From assembly GCA_000499405.2 (NCBI GenBank), contig HG738136.1:2706646-2770645 (forward strand): a DNA stretch of 64,000 bases, written 5' to 3'. Below the pieces are notes generated by a model, which was not told where the DNA came from, did not search any database, and saw nothing but the letters and a program-made list of their open reading frames with translations. The stretch is from Onchocerca volvulus (taxonomy: Eukaryota > Nematoda > Chromadorea > Rhabditida > Onchocercidae). Positions 45,346 to 57,790 of this stretch are shown piece after piece (position 1 is the stretch's first letter; each line of letters starts with the position of its first letter). A program made the translations under genes and the position numbers.

Positions 45346-45591
45346 TCAAGTAAAATAATTAGCTTGATTTCTGACTAATTCAGTTTTTACCCATTATGCG
45401 AATTCTCGTAAACTATTTATATGCAATCAATTTTTTATGTTCAAAACGTCATTATATTTATATCATCTGACATGAATTTATTAAATAAGTCATCGTGAAC
45501 ATTGTATGTAAAGCCAAGATTAAGTTAACAATATACACAAAGAAATATAGATTTGAGCTGGCCAGAAGCTCTTCACAATATTTGTGAGCAT

Positions 45592-46228
45592 GAATTTCAT
45601 TCATTTTATTCTGGCACTTATAATTAAATTATGCCTTCTGATAACTAATGCCTTCTTTATTATGGCTTCTGTTCCGCCATCACTATTCGCTAATCTCCTC
45701 TCTGTTTTGTCAGCTTTTGTCCAATTTTTTGATTGAAGAGTTGTACATCTCCATTATACATTTGCTTTCTTATTTAGTCCACAGAATATCGAAAATTCCG
45801 TAGAATCTGTTCCGCACAGTAAATTTACAATATATGTAGTTGGACAAGGCAACATGTAAAATGCATGTAAAAGGTAAATAGAAATAGATAATGATATTCA
45901 CAGATAAAAGAGCTTGAAGTTTTTCTGCTAAAGCTGTCACAGATGAAATGAATCGAGAATCCTCATGGAAATATCATGCAAAGTGTTACTTTATATTATT
46001 TTATCTTGTTAGATGTCTCGGAGGATTACCTTTGATATTTTTTTACAATTTATAACTTTGTACTTATAGCAACAATGTCTCTGTATTATTTGCCTCCGAG
46101 AATTTATTATCTCATCAATGTAATTCTTCGGGCTTTGTGAATACTGCCGGAGAAAGGGAAATGAGTTATGCGCTTTCTACTAGTGAAATTATCGTCTGCA
46201 TAAAGGAAAGTGCTAGTTTCGTTTGAAA
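45592..46228 (+). other. Coding-like stretches upstream of the hydroxylase gene, strand unclear
   Basis: On the plus strand, 45592-45738 encodes a 48-residue product with a signal-like start (MNFIHFILALIIKLCLLITN). Later segments read PQNIENSVESVPHSKFTIYV and, after ACTTATAG, NNVSVLFASENLLSHQCNS with FVNTAGEREMSYALSTSE. The minus strand is also open over much of the same DNA: CGTDSTEFSIFCGLNKKAN near 45820 and FPFLRQYSQSPKNYIDEI near 46150. Base composition is richer in G+C than the surroundings. I cannot decide which strand was coding, or whether either still is. Confidence 0.3.
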
Positions 46229-46290
46229 TTATACTTCTTGAAATTTACTTTATTTCCAGAGGTGCAGAAATGTATATTGATGTGAATGCA

Positions 46291-46296
46291 TTTTAG
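46291..46296 (+). promoter_or_regulatory. Possible trans-splice acceptor of the hydroxylase gene
   Basis: TTTTAG sits four bases before ATG 46301. In nematodes, spliced leaders are often added just before the start codon. A second acceptor-like TTTCCAG ends at 46260. Use of the TTTTAG site would remove the upstream in-frame ATG at 46286 and give a cleaner signal peptide. Confidence 0.4.
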
Positions 46297-46300
46297 GAAA

Positions 46301-49300
46301 ATGATACTGTGGACAGTATTTAATATATTCTTATTGATTGCTACAATTTCTGCCGATTTATACTCATCCCTTGCCTCGCTAAAGGCAATACTTGGAGTTG
46401 AGGAGGAAATTGCGGCAATGATTGATGATTATGTGGAAAAAGAGTTAAAAAGACTTGATGATCTAAAGAAGTAAGCGATTTTTATCTTCTTTTGAATTTG
46501 AATTTAACTTTTTTCCTCTTCATTTCATTCTTCACTTCAGTATAAATTGGCATTGTAAACTGGCACATCATGATTGCATCTTTTTATCTCATTAGCAGAA
46601 TACTGCAACATAAATGCCAATCATGAACAAACCGAAATGAGGGATAAAACTTCTAGAAATGAAATTAATATTTCTTACTTCAAGTATTATTGCTCCAAAT
46701 AATTATAAAAAAACTTTAATAAAAAATTTTTAAGGATTTTCAAATTACAGTAATTTTTGAATATTTCTGTAGTGAATATTATAGAAGCTTTCAATAATAC
46801 AAGCCTTCAATACTGTAGTGAATATTGAATATTGTCAGTACTTCATAATACCTTTTCACAAACTACTGATATAATTTTAGGTTCGCTCAAGAAGTACAAG
46901 AACGTAACAATAAAGCTCTCCAAGATGGTGAGGAAGCGATACAACATCCAATCAATGCTTTCCTGTTGATTAAAGGGATGACAACAGATTGGGACAAAGT
47001 AGTGAAAATGATGCGATCCAACTCCTTCGATGAAGTTATTCGCAATGTGACACGTCAGAAGGATACTAAACATATCAACTATCCTACAGAAGTTTCTTTT
47101 ATTTCCTTTTTACAATTCTCTTTCTTTTCCAGAAAAACTGATATTTGTGATATGAACGGCCATTTGGCAAAAAAATGTTTTTAATTTTATTATAATTTGT
47201 CCAAAATTAATAAAAGCTCACTTTTTCCTTTGAACATGAACATTAAGGCAAAAATGCATTCCGTTCATATCATTGAGCAATATAAGCCAAAAGATTTGGA
47301 CAAATGATAAGCTAATTTTTGCTGTTCAAACTCTGCTAAGTTATTGCGAGCGCTAATTTGAATTTAGCCTCTTGCGGAAATGATAAATTCGTTTTCATAC
47401 TGTCTTAGCTACTATATGCTTGGTGAATGCATACCTGATTATGTTATAAAATAATTGGTGATATACTATCATGAAGAACTATATAGGAGGATCTATCAGG
47501 CGCAGCAATTGGTTTGCTACGTTTGCAAGATACGTATCAAATGGATACCAAAGATATAGCTGAAGGAAAAATCCTGGATTCTCTAATACGAACAGCTGCT
47601 TTGACTGGTTAGTTTTAACCCTCTAAAAGATAATTTGAAGAAACATTAGATAAGGAAAATGCTTTTCCTTCTTCTTTACCTTCTACGAATTTCGAATGTT
47701 ACAGCTGGAGATTGTTTTGAAATTGGTCGTGCAGCATATGATGAATATGATTATTACCACGCTATTACATGGATGCAGGAAGCACGAGAGCGTGTCGAGA
47801 AGGAGACTGTCCCAACGGCAAACCTAGAAGATATTCTCGAATATTTGGCTTTCTCACTGTATAGACAGGGTAATCTGAAACGAGCATTGTTACTTACGGA
47901 TGAATTGTATCGCATGAGTAAGTCATTTATTATTGACTTCTTCTTTTAACAGAAATAATTCCTGGCCTTAACAAACAAAATATGGAAATTCAGATCTATA
48001 GCAACAAAAGTATTATGCATTAGCCACGAAATTAGTTTCATAAACAATACAAGCTATCCATTTAATGAAATATTATTCTTAAATTCTTGCGTAATACGAA
48101 ATGTTTTATTCTGCGCGTACTACAGATCCGGATCATCCACGAGCCAAAAGCAATATGAAGTGGTATGAGGATTTGTTGGAAAATGAAGGAGTCCAACGTA
48201 ATGATATGCGACGAGACATTCCACCAATAAATAATGCACGAGATGAAAATGATTTGGACGAAGGTTCAAGACTGATATATGAAGCATTATGTAGAAAAGA
48301 AATGCCCATACCCATAGTAAGCGTTTTATCCGTGTATTTAATTTTTTTCAAAAAAAAAAAAAAATAATTAAAATTGAACTGTAATATTCAAAATTGTTGG
48401 CTTCATTCTTTTGAGTAACACTAACTAAGTTTTCTCATAAGGCAATGTATCACAAACTGTTAGATATTTAGCTTTATTCTTTATTTTATTTGGATTGAAT
48501 TTATTTTGTTAGAAAAACTGCCAACTTGAAATTTCGAGTTTTATTAATTTTGAATTTGGCGGATTTGTTTGCAGAGGAGAACGACACAATCGCAGTTGTA
48601 TTGTTACTATAAAATGGACCATCCATATTTACGTTTAGCACCATTCAAAGTAGAAATTATTCGTCAAAATCCATTGGCTGTATTGTTTTATGACATTATG
48701 TCGAACGAGGAGGCACAAATTATCCAGACACTTGCAGTACCTAAGGTGTTTAGTGCTTCTTGCTTTGGGATTATCATACTGCATGTTCATTCTCAGAAAG
48801 CAAGAAAGAAAGGTGGAAAATGAATGGTTACTATATTTATTTAAGACTTCTGGCAAAATTGATATTACAGTGATTTCAGTTGGAACGGCCTACAGCTCCC
48901 AATCCTTTGACTGGAAACTGTGAGCCGGTATATTTTCGTGTTGCCAAGAGGTAAATGTTTAGATATTTCACTTATTATAGTTTCATGATGAATAAAATTT
49001 GTATTAAATTGAGAAGAAATAAAATTGCCAAAGATAAAAAAACTATTAATTAGTGACAGATAGACGAAATTGATCACTATTCCAGAAAAAAAACATTTTA
49101 TCAATTTGATAAGTAGGAGAAAAAATTAATTTAATCTTTTGTCTGACTGTTAAATTTTCACTTGATAATGAATTCATTCTCAGTGCCCGATTGAAATCGA
49201 TGGAACATGAAATAGTTGAACGCACCAACAGACGCCTAGAATTGGCAACAAATCTCGAAGTAGAAACCGCGGAGGATCTTTCAGCTATTCTTCCAGATTT

Positions 49301-50649
49301 CTAAATTTCAAAATTAAGATCAAAGAAATTTCAAAATCATGAAAATTACCATTTTTTGCTACTCTGTTGTTTTAAATAGACATTTTTAGAAAATGACTGG
49401 TAGTACTGTGAAAATTTTTTCTTTCTTGAGAGTGTCATGTTCAGTATTCCATAAATTTTAGTCAATTTGAACATCTAAAACGTTTTAGATTCATAATTAT
49501 GGAATTGGTGGACAGTACGAACCTCATTTAGATTGTTCAAGGATAAGTGATATTTCTACTACTGTTCTACTTTTATTATTGTATTGTTATACATCTCGAT
49601 ATGATTTTTTAAGGTTTTCTCGTCCAAAATACACATGGAATGAGGAGTTTTGAAAATTAGGCTGAAAGAAATGATATTACTTTAGAGAAATAATATTCTT
49701 TAATTGCTCTTACATACAGAGCCAAAAGAGTATTCGAAAATTTATTCATCGCTAATAGTTGATTATTTTATATGTTAATAACAAAGAATCACATTTTCAG
49801 AAAGGAAATCAATCTTTCATACATTTGGGAACTGGAAATCGAATAGCTACAATGTTGATCTACGTATTCATTCATTACATCTTACTTTTTTCTGAATAAT
49901 TTTATGAAATTCAATCCTTTTAACTGAAAATGTTAATGAAAATAATTGTTTTCATTTGATTACAGATGACTGAACCAGACGTCGGAGGTCGAACAATATT
50001 TATGACCAGTTCAAAAGTATCAGTACCGTGTATCAAAGTGAGTTGTTAGATATTAAATGCTACACACCAGTTAGATAAATGCTGTCATCGCATAACATAT
50101 CTTTTGATGATTTCTGTGGAGAAATAGAATATTTAATTTCGAATTTAATTTCTTTTCTTTCATAATATATTTCTTTAATATGATAGGTTAAATAAAAGAA
50201 GAAAATTTCTGCAACAAACAGATCGAATCAATTGAAATATATATTTGTTTGAAATTTTTTTAATTTGCTGCAAAATTGCACGAAATTTGTTCTAAACTAG
50301 AAAAAATGGTATTATACATGCCTGAATTATTATAGTTCACTTCGAGATATGCTTAATTGATGTAATATTTGGATTTTTGCAGAGTGCAGCATTGTTCTGG
50401 TATAATTTGATGCGTAACGGTGAAATAGATATGCGTTCTCGACATGCTGCATGTCCGGTGTTAGCCGGAATTAAATGGGTAGCGACCAAATGGTTCCATG
50501 AACGAGGGCAAGAATGGCGTCGACCATGTAGTTTAAATCAGTTCGATCAGGAACGATACGTGGGTGATTTAGGAGCTCCTGAACCGAAACATCATTTAAA
50601 TATTAGATCAAAAGCCAAGAAACGCAAGCAGATGAACAGAAAATACTGA
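46301..50649 (+). CDS. Collagen prolyl 4-hydroxylase alpha subunit (PHY-1/DPY-18-like)
   Basis: Endoplasmic-reticulum Fe(II)/2-oxoglutarate dioxygenase that hydroxylates proline in procollagen, pairing with PDI; needed for nematode cuticle and basement membrane. Exons: 46301-46470, 46881-47091, 47487-47607, 47705-47917, 48126-48316, 48575-48745, 48880-48950, 49184-49283, 49489-49542, 49801-49863, 49966-50037 and 50383-50649. They join to 567 residues, close to the family's 540-560. Residues 1-18 are a signal peptide. The N-terminal part contains INAFLLIKGMTTDW and YPTEEDLSGAAIGLLRLQDT. The peptide-substrate-binding domain starts at GDCFEIGRAAYDEYDYYH. Catalytic residues are present: H429 and D431 in YEPHLD, H500 in RHAACPVL and K510, with LGTGNRIAT between. 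The tail ends in a Lys/Arg-rich segment. Oddity: the introns after 49283 and 49542 start with GC and AT, not GT (see findings). An alternative start is 46286. PHY-1 versus PHY-2 identity is not settled. Confidence 0.85.
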
Positions 50650-52583
50650 AAAGATGAAGATTCAAAATCTGGAAGGAAATCTATAATTGTGGAATTTCAG
50701 TAAAATATTTCAATCTCTGTAACATTTATGTAAAGGCAGTTAAAATACGAGCATCTATGTGACAAAGATTCTTTCATCACTGTTTTAATAGAAATAAACA
50801 AGCTAAAACAATGTTATTTTAGTCGGCCCATTTGTTTTGTTCTTGTCCCATATTTCGTTTACTTCATCGGTATTTCAATTATGTAACAAACTTACAATTT
50901 TTCACTAAGCGCATTCTTTCCTGTAACTTCACTTTTTATTGTTATTACTTAATTTCTTGAATTCAACTGAAGATATTGTCAGACTAAATATTATCAATTA
51001 ATTCAAAGCACTCAATTGTTATTACATTCTCAATTTCGCAAAATGAAAAACAAGAATAAACATATCAATGCAAAATAAAGAATCAAAAAAGATAAATAAT
51101 AAGTGCAATATATTCGTGGAGCATTTACACAGACAAAATGTAAATTGTAGTTAAGACTATAATCAAATTGGAAAATTTAAAAAATTATACACATATTGAT
51201 ATGATAATTATCATCATTTAAGCATTTCATTCATCATCTGTCTAATAAAAATAAAATGTACACTTAAAAGAAATTTTTATTTGAAGAAAGATAAATTATC
51301 TGAAATTTCAGTCATTATTAAATTAATCATTAATTTACTAATTCATAAATTATTGAAATTTAAGATTTAATTTCAATTAATTCGGATGAAGAATAATTTG
51401 GACAATATACAAAATAAAAGCAAAAGGTGAGAAAGAAAAAAAGAAAGAAAAGAATATTTATGAAAAATATGGAAATAAAATAATTGGAAGAAGGAAAAGA
51501 AAAAAAAAATCTGAATTTTTTATTCATAAATTCTTTGAAAAAATTACAATAACCGATCAAGTAATCGGCGAGTTATGAACTAAATATTTATTCTACCATG
51601 TTCGCATTTGTACAACTTCATTTATCGTCACATTTCCACCTAATAATTGTATAATTGAGTAGTTAATGGTTTCTCCATGCTATAACACCAAACTGCATAA
51701 TAAACTACATATATTATCGTTTCATTCTTCTGAAACTATAAGTGATTTAAAATTCAACAACCTTTTTTTGTAAATTATAAATAAAGCTGGTAAAAAATTC
51801 AATGGTATTCTTAGCTAGGAAACAAAATAAAACAAAACCTTGAAAATACAAAAAAGAAATATTTGCCTTCCTTCCTTCTTTTCTCTATTTCAAGACAAAA
51901 ATAACATTTTTGAATAGATAGATCTTTAAGTTGAAATCCAATTAAACTATCAACCAAATGACTTCAACTATATCTCAAAATAACCTTTTAAATGACATAT
52001 TCGTAATAAACCATCACTCAACACTCATAATAAAGCATTTTCAAGCCTAATTTCTCTTTCAAAATTTCATAATCACAATAATAACTAAATTTGCTGACTT
52101 TGTTAAAATTATCATTCAATTTAGAAAAAACAGAAGAACGAGGAGTAAGTTATCCAATATACAAAATATTACTGCTTGTTGCGTTGAAAAAAAAAGTGAC
52201 AAGAAGTTCATCGATTCATTTCAACTTCTTTTTTCCAGCGTTATTCTGCACTTTGGTGTCGTTTTTCCCGTCTATCAACTTGAATAAGTAATGTATTAAC
52301 AATAAATATATCGATCATTCAATATATTAATTACTAAAAAAAAAAAAGTAAATTCATAAATGAAAATAAAAATAAAAAATTTAGAAATTCGAAGAAAATA
52401 TTCCACTCAAAACTCAAATTCAAGAAAAGAAAAACAAACAATTGGAAATTATCGAAACTATCGCAACTGAAAAACAATAAGGACTAAAAAGCGCTTAATG
52501 CGCCAGACTGGAGGGAACAATTTCGATACGGTGATAGACATATCGACAGATCGAAGATACTTTCAATATGCAGAATGACAATA
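50650..52583. other. 3' UTR of the hydroxylase gene and intergenic DNA
   Basis: AATAAA at 50793-50798, about 145 bases after the stop, is a fitting polyadenylation signal. The rest is A/T-rich without coding stretches. Near 52492 there is a short palindrome, GCGCTTAATGCGC, at the edge of the following duplicated segment. Confidence 0.5.
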
Positions 52584-53069
52584 GTTACAATCGAACATGA
52601 AATCACAAAATTTTCATCAATGTCGAAAACTCTCATCCTTGCACCGTTTACTCGCCGGACGTTTGTTGTCCCGCTAATGCAGGACGTTCCAAAATTTTAC
52701 TTCAAGCCACAGCAGCCGAAACTCTGGGCTATATTAGAGCTATATTCCAAGCTATATTAGAGTCAAACACTAACAGGCCCAAAAAACTATTCAACTTGAC
52801 AGATCGGACGGTGTGATTGTAGTTATAATTGAACATGAAATCACAAAATTTTCATCAACGGAAATACACAAAAATTCCATCAATGTCGAAAACTCTCATC
52901 CTTGTACCGTTTAGTCTTTCGGACGTTTGTTGTCCCGCTAATGCAGGACGTTCCAAAATTTTACTTCAAGCCACAGCAGCCGAAACTCTGGGCCGAAACA
53001 TCTTCCAAGCTATCTTAGAGTCAAGCACTAAACAGGTCCAAAAAACTATTTACTTGACAGATCGGACGG
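52584..53069 (+). repeat. Two-copy tandem duplication, about 235-bp unit
   Basis: Copy 1 (52584-52812) and copy 2 (52822-53069) share most bases, from GAACATGAAATCACAAAATT to CTTGACAGATCGGACGG. Copy 2 has a 25-base insertion near 52859, where CATCAA is repeated, and the copies differ by small indels. Both are clearly richer in G+C than their surroundings. Confidence 0.9.
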
Positions 53070-53092
53070 GTTGCCGTACTTTCAATGTATAA
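52829..53092 (+). CDS. Possible small protein within the tandem duplication
   Basis: Copy 2 is open for 87 codons. It includes SKTLILVPFSLSDVCCPA, NAGRSKILLQATAAETLG and IFQAILESSTK, then LTDRTG. The same frame is open in copy 1 (52658-52816) from DVCCPANAGRSKILL to LTDRT, although an indel shifts the upstream part. Preservation of one frame in two diverged copies hints at coding or at a domain of a larger gene. No splice structure or family is recognised. Confidence 0.25.
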   Translation: MNMKSQNFHQRKYTKIPSMSKTLILVPFSLSDVCCPANAGRSKILLQATAAETLGRNIFQAILESSTKQVQKTIYLTDRTGCRTFNV

Positions 53093-54421
53093 AAGATTTT
53101 AAAATTGAATGTATGGAACTTATTTAAACTTCTATTTGAGAGCGAAATTTCGAATTCATGAAATATTTCGTCATTTATTAAAATAATTAATCGAAGCGAA
53201 TTTTCATTTGAAAAATATGTATTTAATTGCAAAATGTTTAATGGCGATTAAAAAGAGCGAGTGAAAGGAAGAAAGGAATTAAGTTGTAAAAGGAAGAAAC
53301 AAGTAAATATATTTATGTACACAAATAATGTTATTTGGAAAACTTTTTATCGAATTATTTATCTTAGAAATATCGTTTAAGCAAATTAATTAGCAACTGC
53401 ACTCGACTTAATTAATGAACTGAATTATTTGATAATTGACGAAAAACGTTCAATTGTTTTATTAAGATTTAAGTAATGAAATGGAACGATAACAAAAGAA
53501 TAAGTTAACTTAATTATAACGGCATTTAAATAGTCAATTAATATTGTGAATTAAAAACAAATGAAATTAACCATGTGTAATTTAAATAATGGAAAGAAAT
53601 GAAAAACAAAGATTATCATTTTTTATTTTCATTAAATGGCAAAAATTTTTCAAATATCTTACTTTTTCTTGAACTTAGATTTCTATTTTTTTTGGGCTAT
53701 TCTGAAATTATGCAGTTTTCAACATTTGTTATTATTATCCTGAAATTTCGTTTGAACATCGATATAGCAGTTTTTTCTTAATTAATTATTTGTATTTACA
53801 ATTAAAAAATAAGTATGTGGGAAGAAAGTATTTACGAGGAAGTGTAAAACGATTTTTTCAAATAAATTAAGTTTTGTAATAATGAAGATTGAAAGCTTAA
53901 TTCAGATTCAATCTTTATTCGAAAAAATTGTTTTCATTTATTCGGAATGACTAAAATTATACTAAACCTTAATTGTTTAAAAACTGAAAGTTAATTATTT
54001 ATCATCTTTATGCATCCATATAAACTTTGCAAAAATTAAAAAAAAATTTTTGGAAGGAAACTAAGTGCAAAATTATGTTGACAAAATTATTATTATTATT
54101 TGTAAAAAGCAATGTGTATTTTTCACAAAAAAAAAGAAAAAAAAATAGAAAATCCACAATTTCATGGATAATTTTTGACTCATCAAAAGAAAAGAAATGG
54201 TAATTTTTTTTTTGTATTCACAAAAAAAAAAAAAAACTTTGTTTTTTTCATAAAGGAAACATTTTTTCTAATATTTCGATTCCATTCAGTCAAATCACAT
54301 ATTTCAGCACTAATTAATTAAATTTCTGCGATTTTATTGAATAGTATTTGGAAGCTTTTCTTACAAAAGAAAAGATTTGAAATTCCTTATTTTTCCTTCC
54401 GTCTTTTTGAGAAGGCCTATA
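53093..54421. other. Intergenic, no gene seen
   Basis: A/T-rich DNA with short A and T runs. The frames present are low in complexity and I do not support them as genes. Confidence 0.5.
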
Positions 54422-54628
54422 ATGTTAGCTTTAAGCAAATATGCCTGTCCTCACAAGTAATATTTGCATAAGGACGAAAAATGAATGAAAAAAATTGATG
54501 GATTATATTTCAGGTTTTCTAGCAAAACTTGCCATTTAACTCAAGGAACAGAAATTGGCTCACAAATTGCAATGCCTATTATCATTTTAGATGGAGCACA
54601 AATAGTAATGCCTGTAATGTCAACTTAA
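54422..54628 (+). CDS. Possible two-exon gene for a 49-residue protein
   Basis: Exon 54422-54456 (MLALSKYACPHK, with split last codon) ends at a GTAATA donor. A 57-base intron ends TTTCAG at 54513, and exon 54514-54628 continues FSSKTCHLTQGTEIGSQI and ends before TAA with LDGAQIVMPVMST. The phase fits exactly. The protein is short, with two cysteines. It may instead be the end of a longer gene. A degraded copy follows at 54661-54800. I do not know the family. Confidence 0.35.
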
Positions 54629-54800
54629 ACTTAAACAAACATGCTTTTTTCACATTTCAATTCAGTAATATTTGCATAAGGATGAAAAAATTGAATAGAA
54701 AAGGTTGATGATTGTACTTTAGTTTTTCTCACAAAGTTTACCAATCAAATCATCATGGAATAGAAAATGAATTACAAGGCTACAATGCCTACATGCTACA
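54453..54800. repeat. Imperfect direct duplication of the small two-exon unit
   Basis: AGTAATATTTGCATAAGGA occurs at 54456 and again at 54665. Each is followed, some 60 bases on, by TTTTCTnnCAAA-type sequence and then by a segment ending in CAATGCCTA. The second copy lacks an uninterrupted matching frame, so it looks like a decayed duplicate. Confidence 0.55.
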
Positions 54801-57414
54801 AATTAAATATTATTATATGTCAAGCCTTCGACAATCATTCATTTCGAAACAAATTTGTTGCCTTAAACTTTCATCGACTTTTATCAAACCTTTTCGCATG
54901 CAAAATTTCATTTTTTCAACATTAATGTTTTTTATTTATCAATAAAATAATAGACGTATGGTAATGTTACGTATGAAATGATTTCAGATCTCTATCGTTC
55001 GTTTTACTGTTCGTAGTAATTTTTTTAGGTGATAGTTATTTATTTAAACAATTTTCTTAAATTTTTAAAACTATCATCTATTATTATATTAATAAGTAAG
55101 AACTTGAAACTATTATTATTATTATTACCTTATTGATGTTTTTCTATTCTTCTTAGGTAGTTATGGTTTATTTCAAAATTTTTAATTAACGAAATCGTTT
55201 GGTGTAAAATAAAAAATATAAATAATTTAGTCATAAAATTGAACAAAAATACGATATTTTGGAGAAAGAAAAAACAACAATATGATAGAAAGAGTGGAAT
55301 ATAATAAAAGGATATGTAATCTAAAACATCTTGAAGAATTTGGAAATATCGTTATAATTTGGCAAAATTCATATCTATATTATCCATGCAGTATATTGTT
55401 ATAAACCTCTATAATTATGTTGCTAATTAGTTAAGTTAATTAATTGCTATATCATCTTAATATGTTCTAGATTATCTCACATAAAATTTAAAAGATTTCA
55501 CCTGTCATATGGTGTCCTATATCATTACTTATTGCTGTTATTGATATTTGATTACTTATAAAAAGCAAAGATAAAAACTGAAATGTTAGAAGACAAAAAA
55601 AAAAAAAAAAAAAGACGCATAAATGAATAAATGTTTATTTATGATTGAAATTGTAATCAAAAAAAAGAAAAATGAAACTTTCTATTAAAATTATTAAATT
55701 GCTATTATATTAGCATAATATATATTTATTGAAATGAAATGATTTAAAACTTGTCACTTTTATTTATTTGTTAAATAATTTGTAATTTGCTTCCATTAGT
55801 AATTAATTATTTATGTAATATTTTGTTCATCCATTTGATGTTAACATTTGTATTAATAATATTTCAAATATTAATTCAAACATATACATTTATTATGTAA
55901 TAAAAACGAGTTTATTTGAAATAAATTTGACCACGCTTAATCCAAATTTTTACAACAAGCAATCAAATAAATATTTAATAAATTTGTATGTAATATTTAT
56001 TCATTCATGCGCTTAACACCCTAATTTTCCACCTTCACTTTTAAGATTAATTTTCCTCTCTTTAACATTTGATGATAATTTATTATAAATTTTCTAATAT
56101 AATTATACATTTTCACGACTAAGAATATTTCGTTTTCAAATATTTTCAAATATATGTAAGCAAAAGCTATATTATATAAAAATAATTAATTATTTTTTAG
56201 AAATTTAAAAATAATTTTTATAGCTATAAATAAATACTATTATTTATAGAGAAGAAGAGTGCAATTTATCAAATAATCATAATTATACAAATAAACGAAG
56301 TATCAATTCATTTTTTCTAAAAGAATTTTAATTTCAAAATCAAAATAGCTATAGCGTCAACTAAATAAAAAGGTATCATTTTCCATTCGCACATTTTATC
56401 ACCAATATTATCATTTTTACAGAATTTATTACTAATTTTTAGTTTCCAAAAACAATAATTTATCAAATCAAATAATTATTTCCGTTCTTCCTGTATGTAT
56501 TTTCTTTTCTTTTTTTATGATTTATTTTGTGATTCATTTCGTAAATTATTTTTCCTTCCTTGTTTTTTTCCATCTTTCCTTCCTTCTTTAAAAAAAAAAA
56601 AAAAAAGAAAAAGTAATGAAAGAAAGAAACAAGAATTTACTATTTAAACTTGTTTTATTGTTGGAAATAAAGCAAATAAATAAACAGGTAAGGAAGAAAA
56701 AAAAAGGATTGGAATTAAAATTTGCTAATGCATGTTTATTTTTTTAGTACCATGATTATTATTGCTACCACTTTCTGCTGTAATGGGATTTATTGAAGAA
56801 AAAAATGTCACACAACCATTACAAATTTTAGTGAAAGAGATGCAATTATGTCATAAATTTTTTCCATTTTGAAAAATGGCAGCGTTTTAATTCGTCCTAT
56901 TCAATTCAACAATTTCATTGATAATTCATATAATTGTTGCACCGGCAATGATAATAATAATGAGCAAAAATTATTGTAGTAATAGTGGTAATGATTTCGT
57001 AAAATGATATTTTTTATGAAGTTTTAATCCAATAAAATACTCTTTTGCTTATTAAATAGTTCTAAAAGATTTGATTTTTACGGAACTAAAAACATTGAAC
57101 ACTTAGGAAGTAATGGAAATCAAACTTATGTTGATAAGTTTTACCATCAAATGTTGCATTTGTTGATGATAAAGTCAAAAAAAAAAAAAACAAAAAAATA
57201 AAGAAAAAAATTATAATAGTATAAAATTTTAAATTATATTGAAGTTGAAGTTTTTTTATTCTTTGATAACAATTTATCCGTAGTTTTTGATGATAAAAAA
57301 TAAAAATCATAACAGTACTGAAATAAAATGAACTATTGTAATAATTTTTACAATTTATTACAAAAGTTCTTCTTATTTTAAAGTAAATAAGAAGAAAAAT
57401 GTACTAAGATTTCA
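54801..57414. other. Intergenic, low-complexity DNA
   Basis: About 2.6 kb of A/T-rich sequence with poly-A and poly-T tracts. I see no gene. The missing N-terminal exons of the zinc transporter might lie here but I could not find them. Confidence 0.5.
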
Positions 57415-57790
57415 TTTCAGAAGATCGTAAATATTAATATTCGTTTATTCACCAATGTTTCGGGTCGATAGATACCATTTCGAGGAATTTCGTACAAAAT
57501 TTCGTGCCAGATTGGATGTTTGTGCATGACTAACGCATTTAAAATGTCACTGTACTTTGAACTTGCCTATGATAATCCTTTAGATTTACAGGCCTATGTA
57601 TTACAACAATTGTCACTAATTATTCAGAATTTCAGGTTTATCACCGCAAACCACCCGCAAAGTTGCATTTATAACTTTTTTTTTTAATTGTCGCAATTAT
57701 AGCTGCAACTACCCTAACTATATCGTCGCTGTTTGGATTATTTATTAACAAATCATGAATGGCAGAAGTATTTTCCAGCCTGAACGTATG
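57415..57790 (-). other. Coding-like segment readable on both strands
   Basis: On the minus strand, 57785-57650 contains LENTSAIHDLLINNPNSDDI followed by VRVVAAIIATI, with a CGTTCAG acceptor and an AGG|GTAGTT donor. The region 57567-57415 contains KYSDILNALVMHKHPIWHE and ILYEIPRNGIYRPETLV. On the plus strand, 57472-57688 is open with MSLYFELAYDNPLDLQAYVL. The protein-like composition is better on the minus strand. It may be a small gene, a gene relic, or, on the plus strand, sequence 5' of the zinc transporter. No family is recognised. Confidence 0.3.

Noticed and set aside
48133..49228. Minus-strand frames of 60-79 codons
   Set aside because: They are antisense shadows of the prolyl 4-hydroxylase exons and introns.
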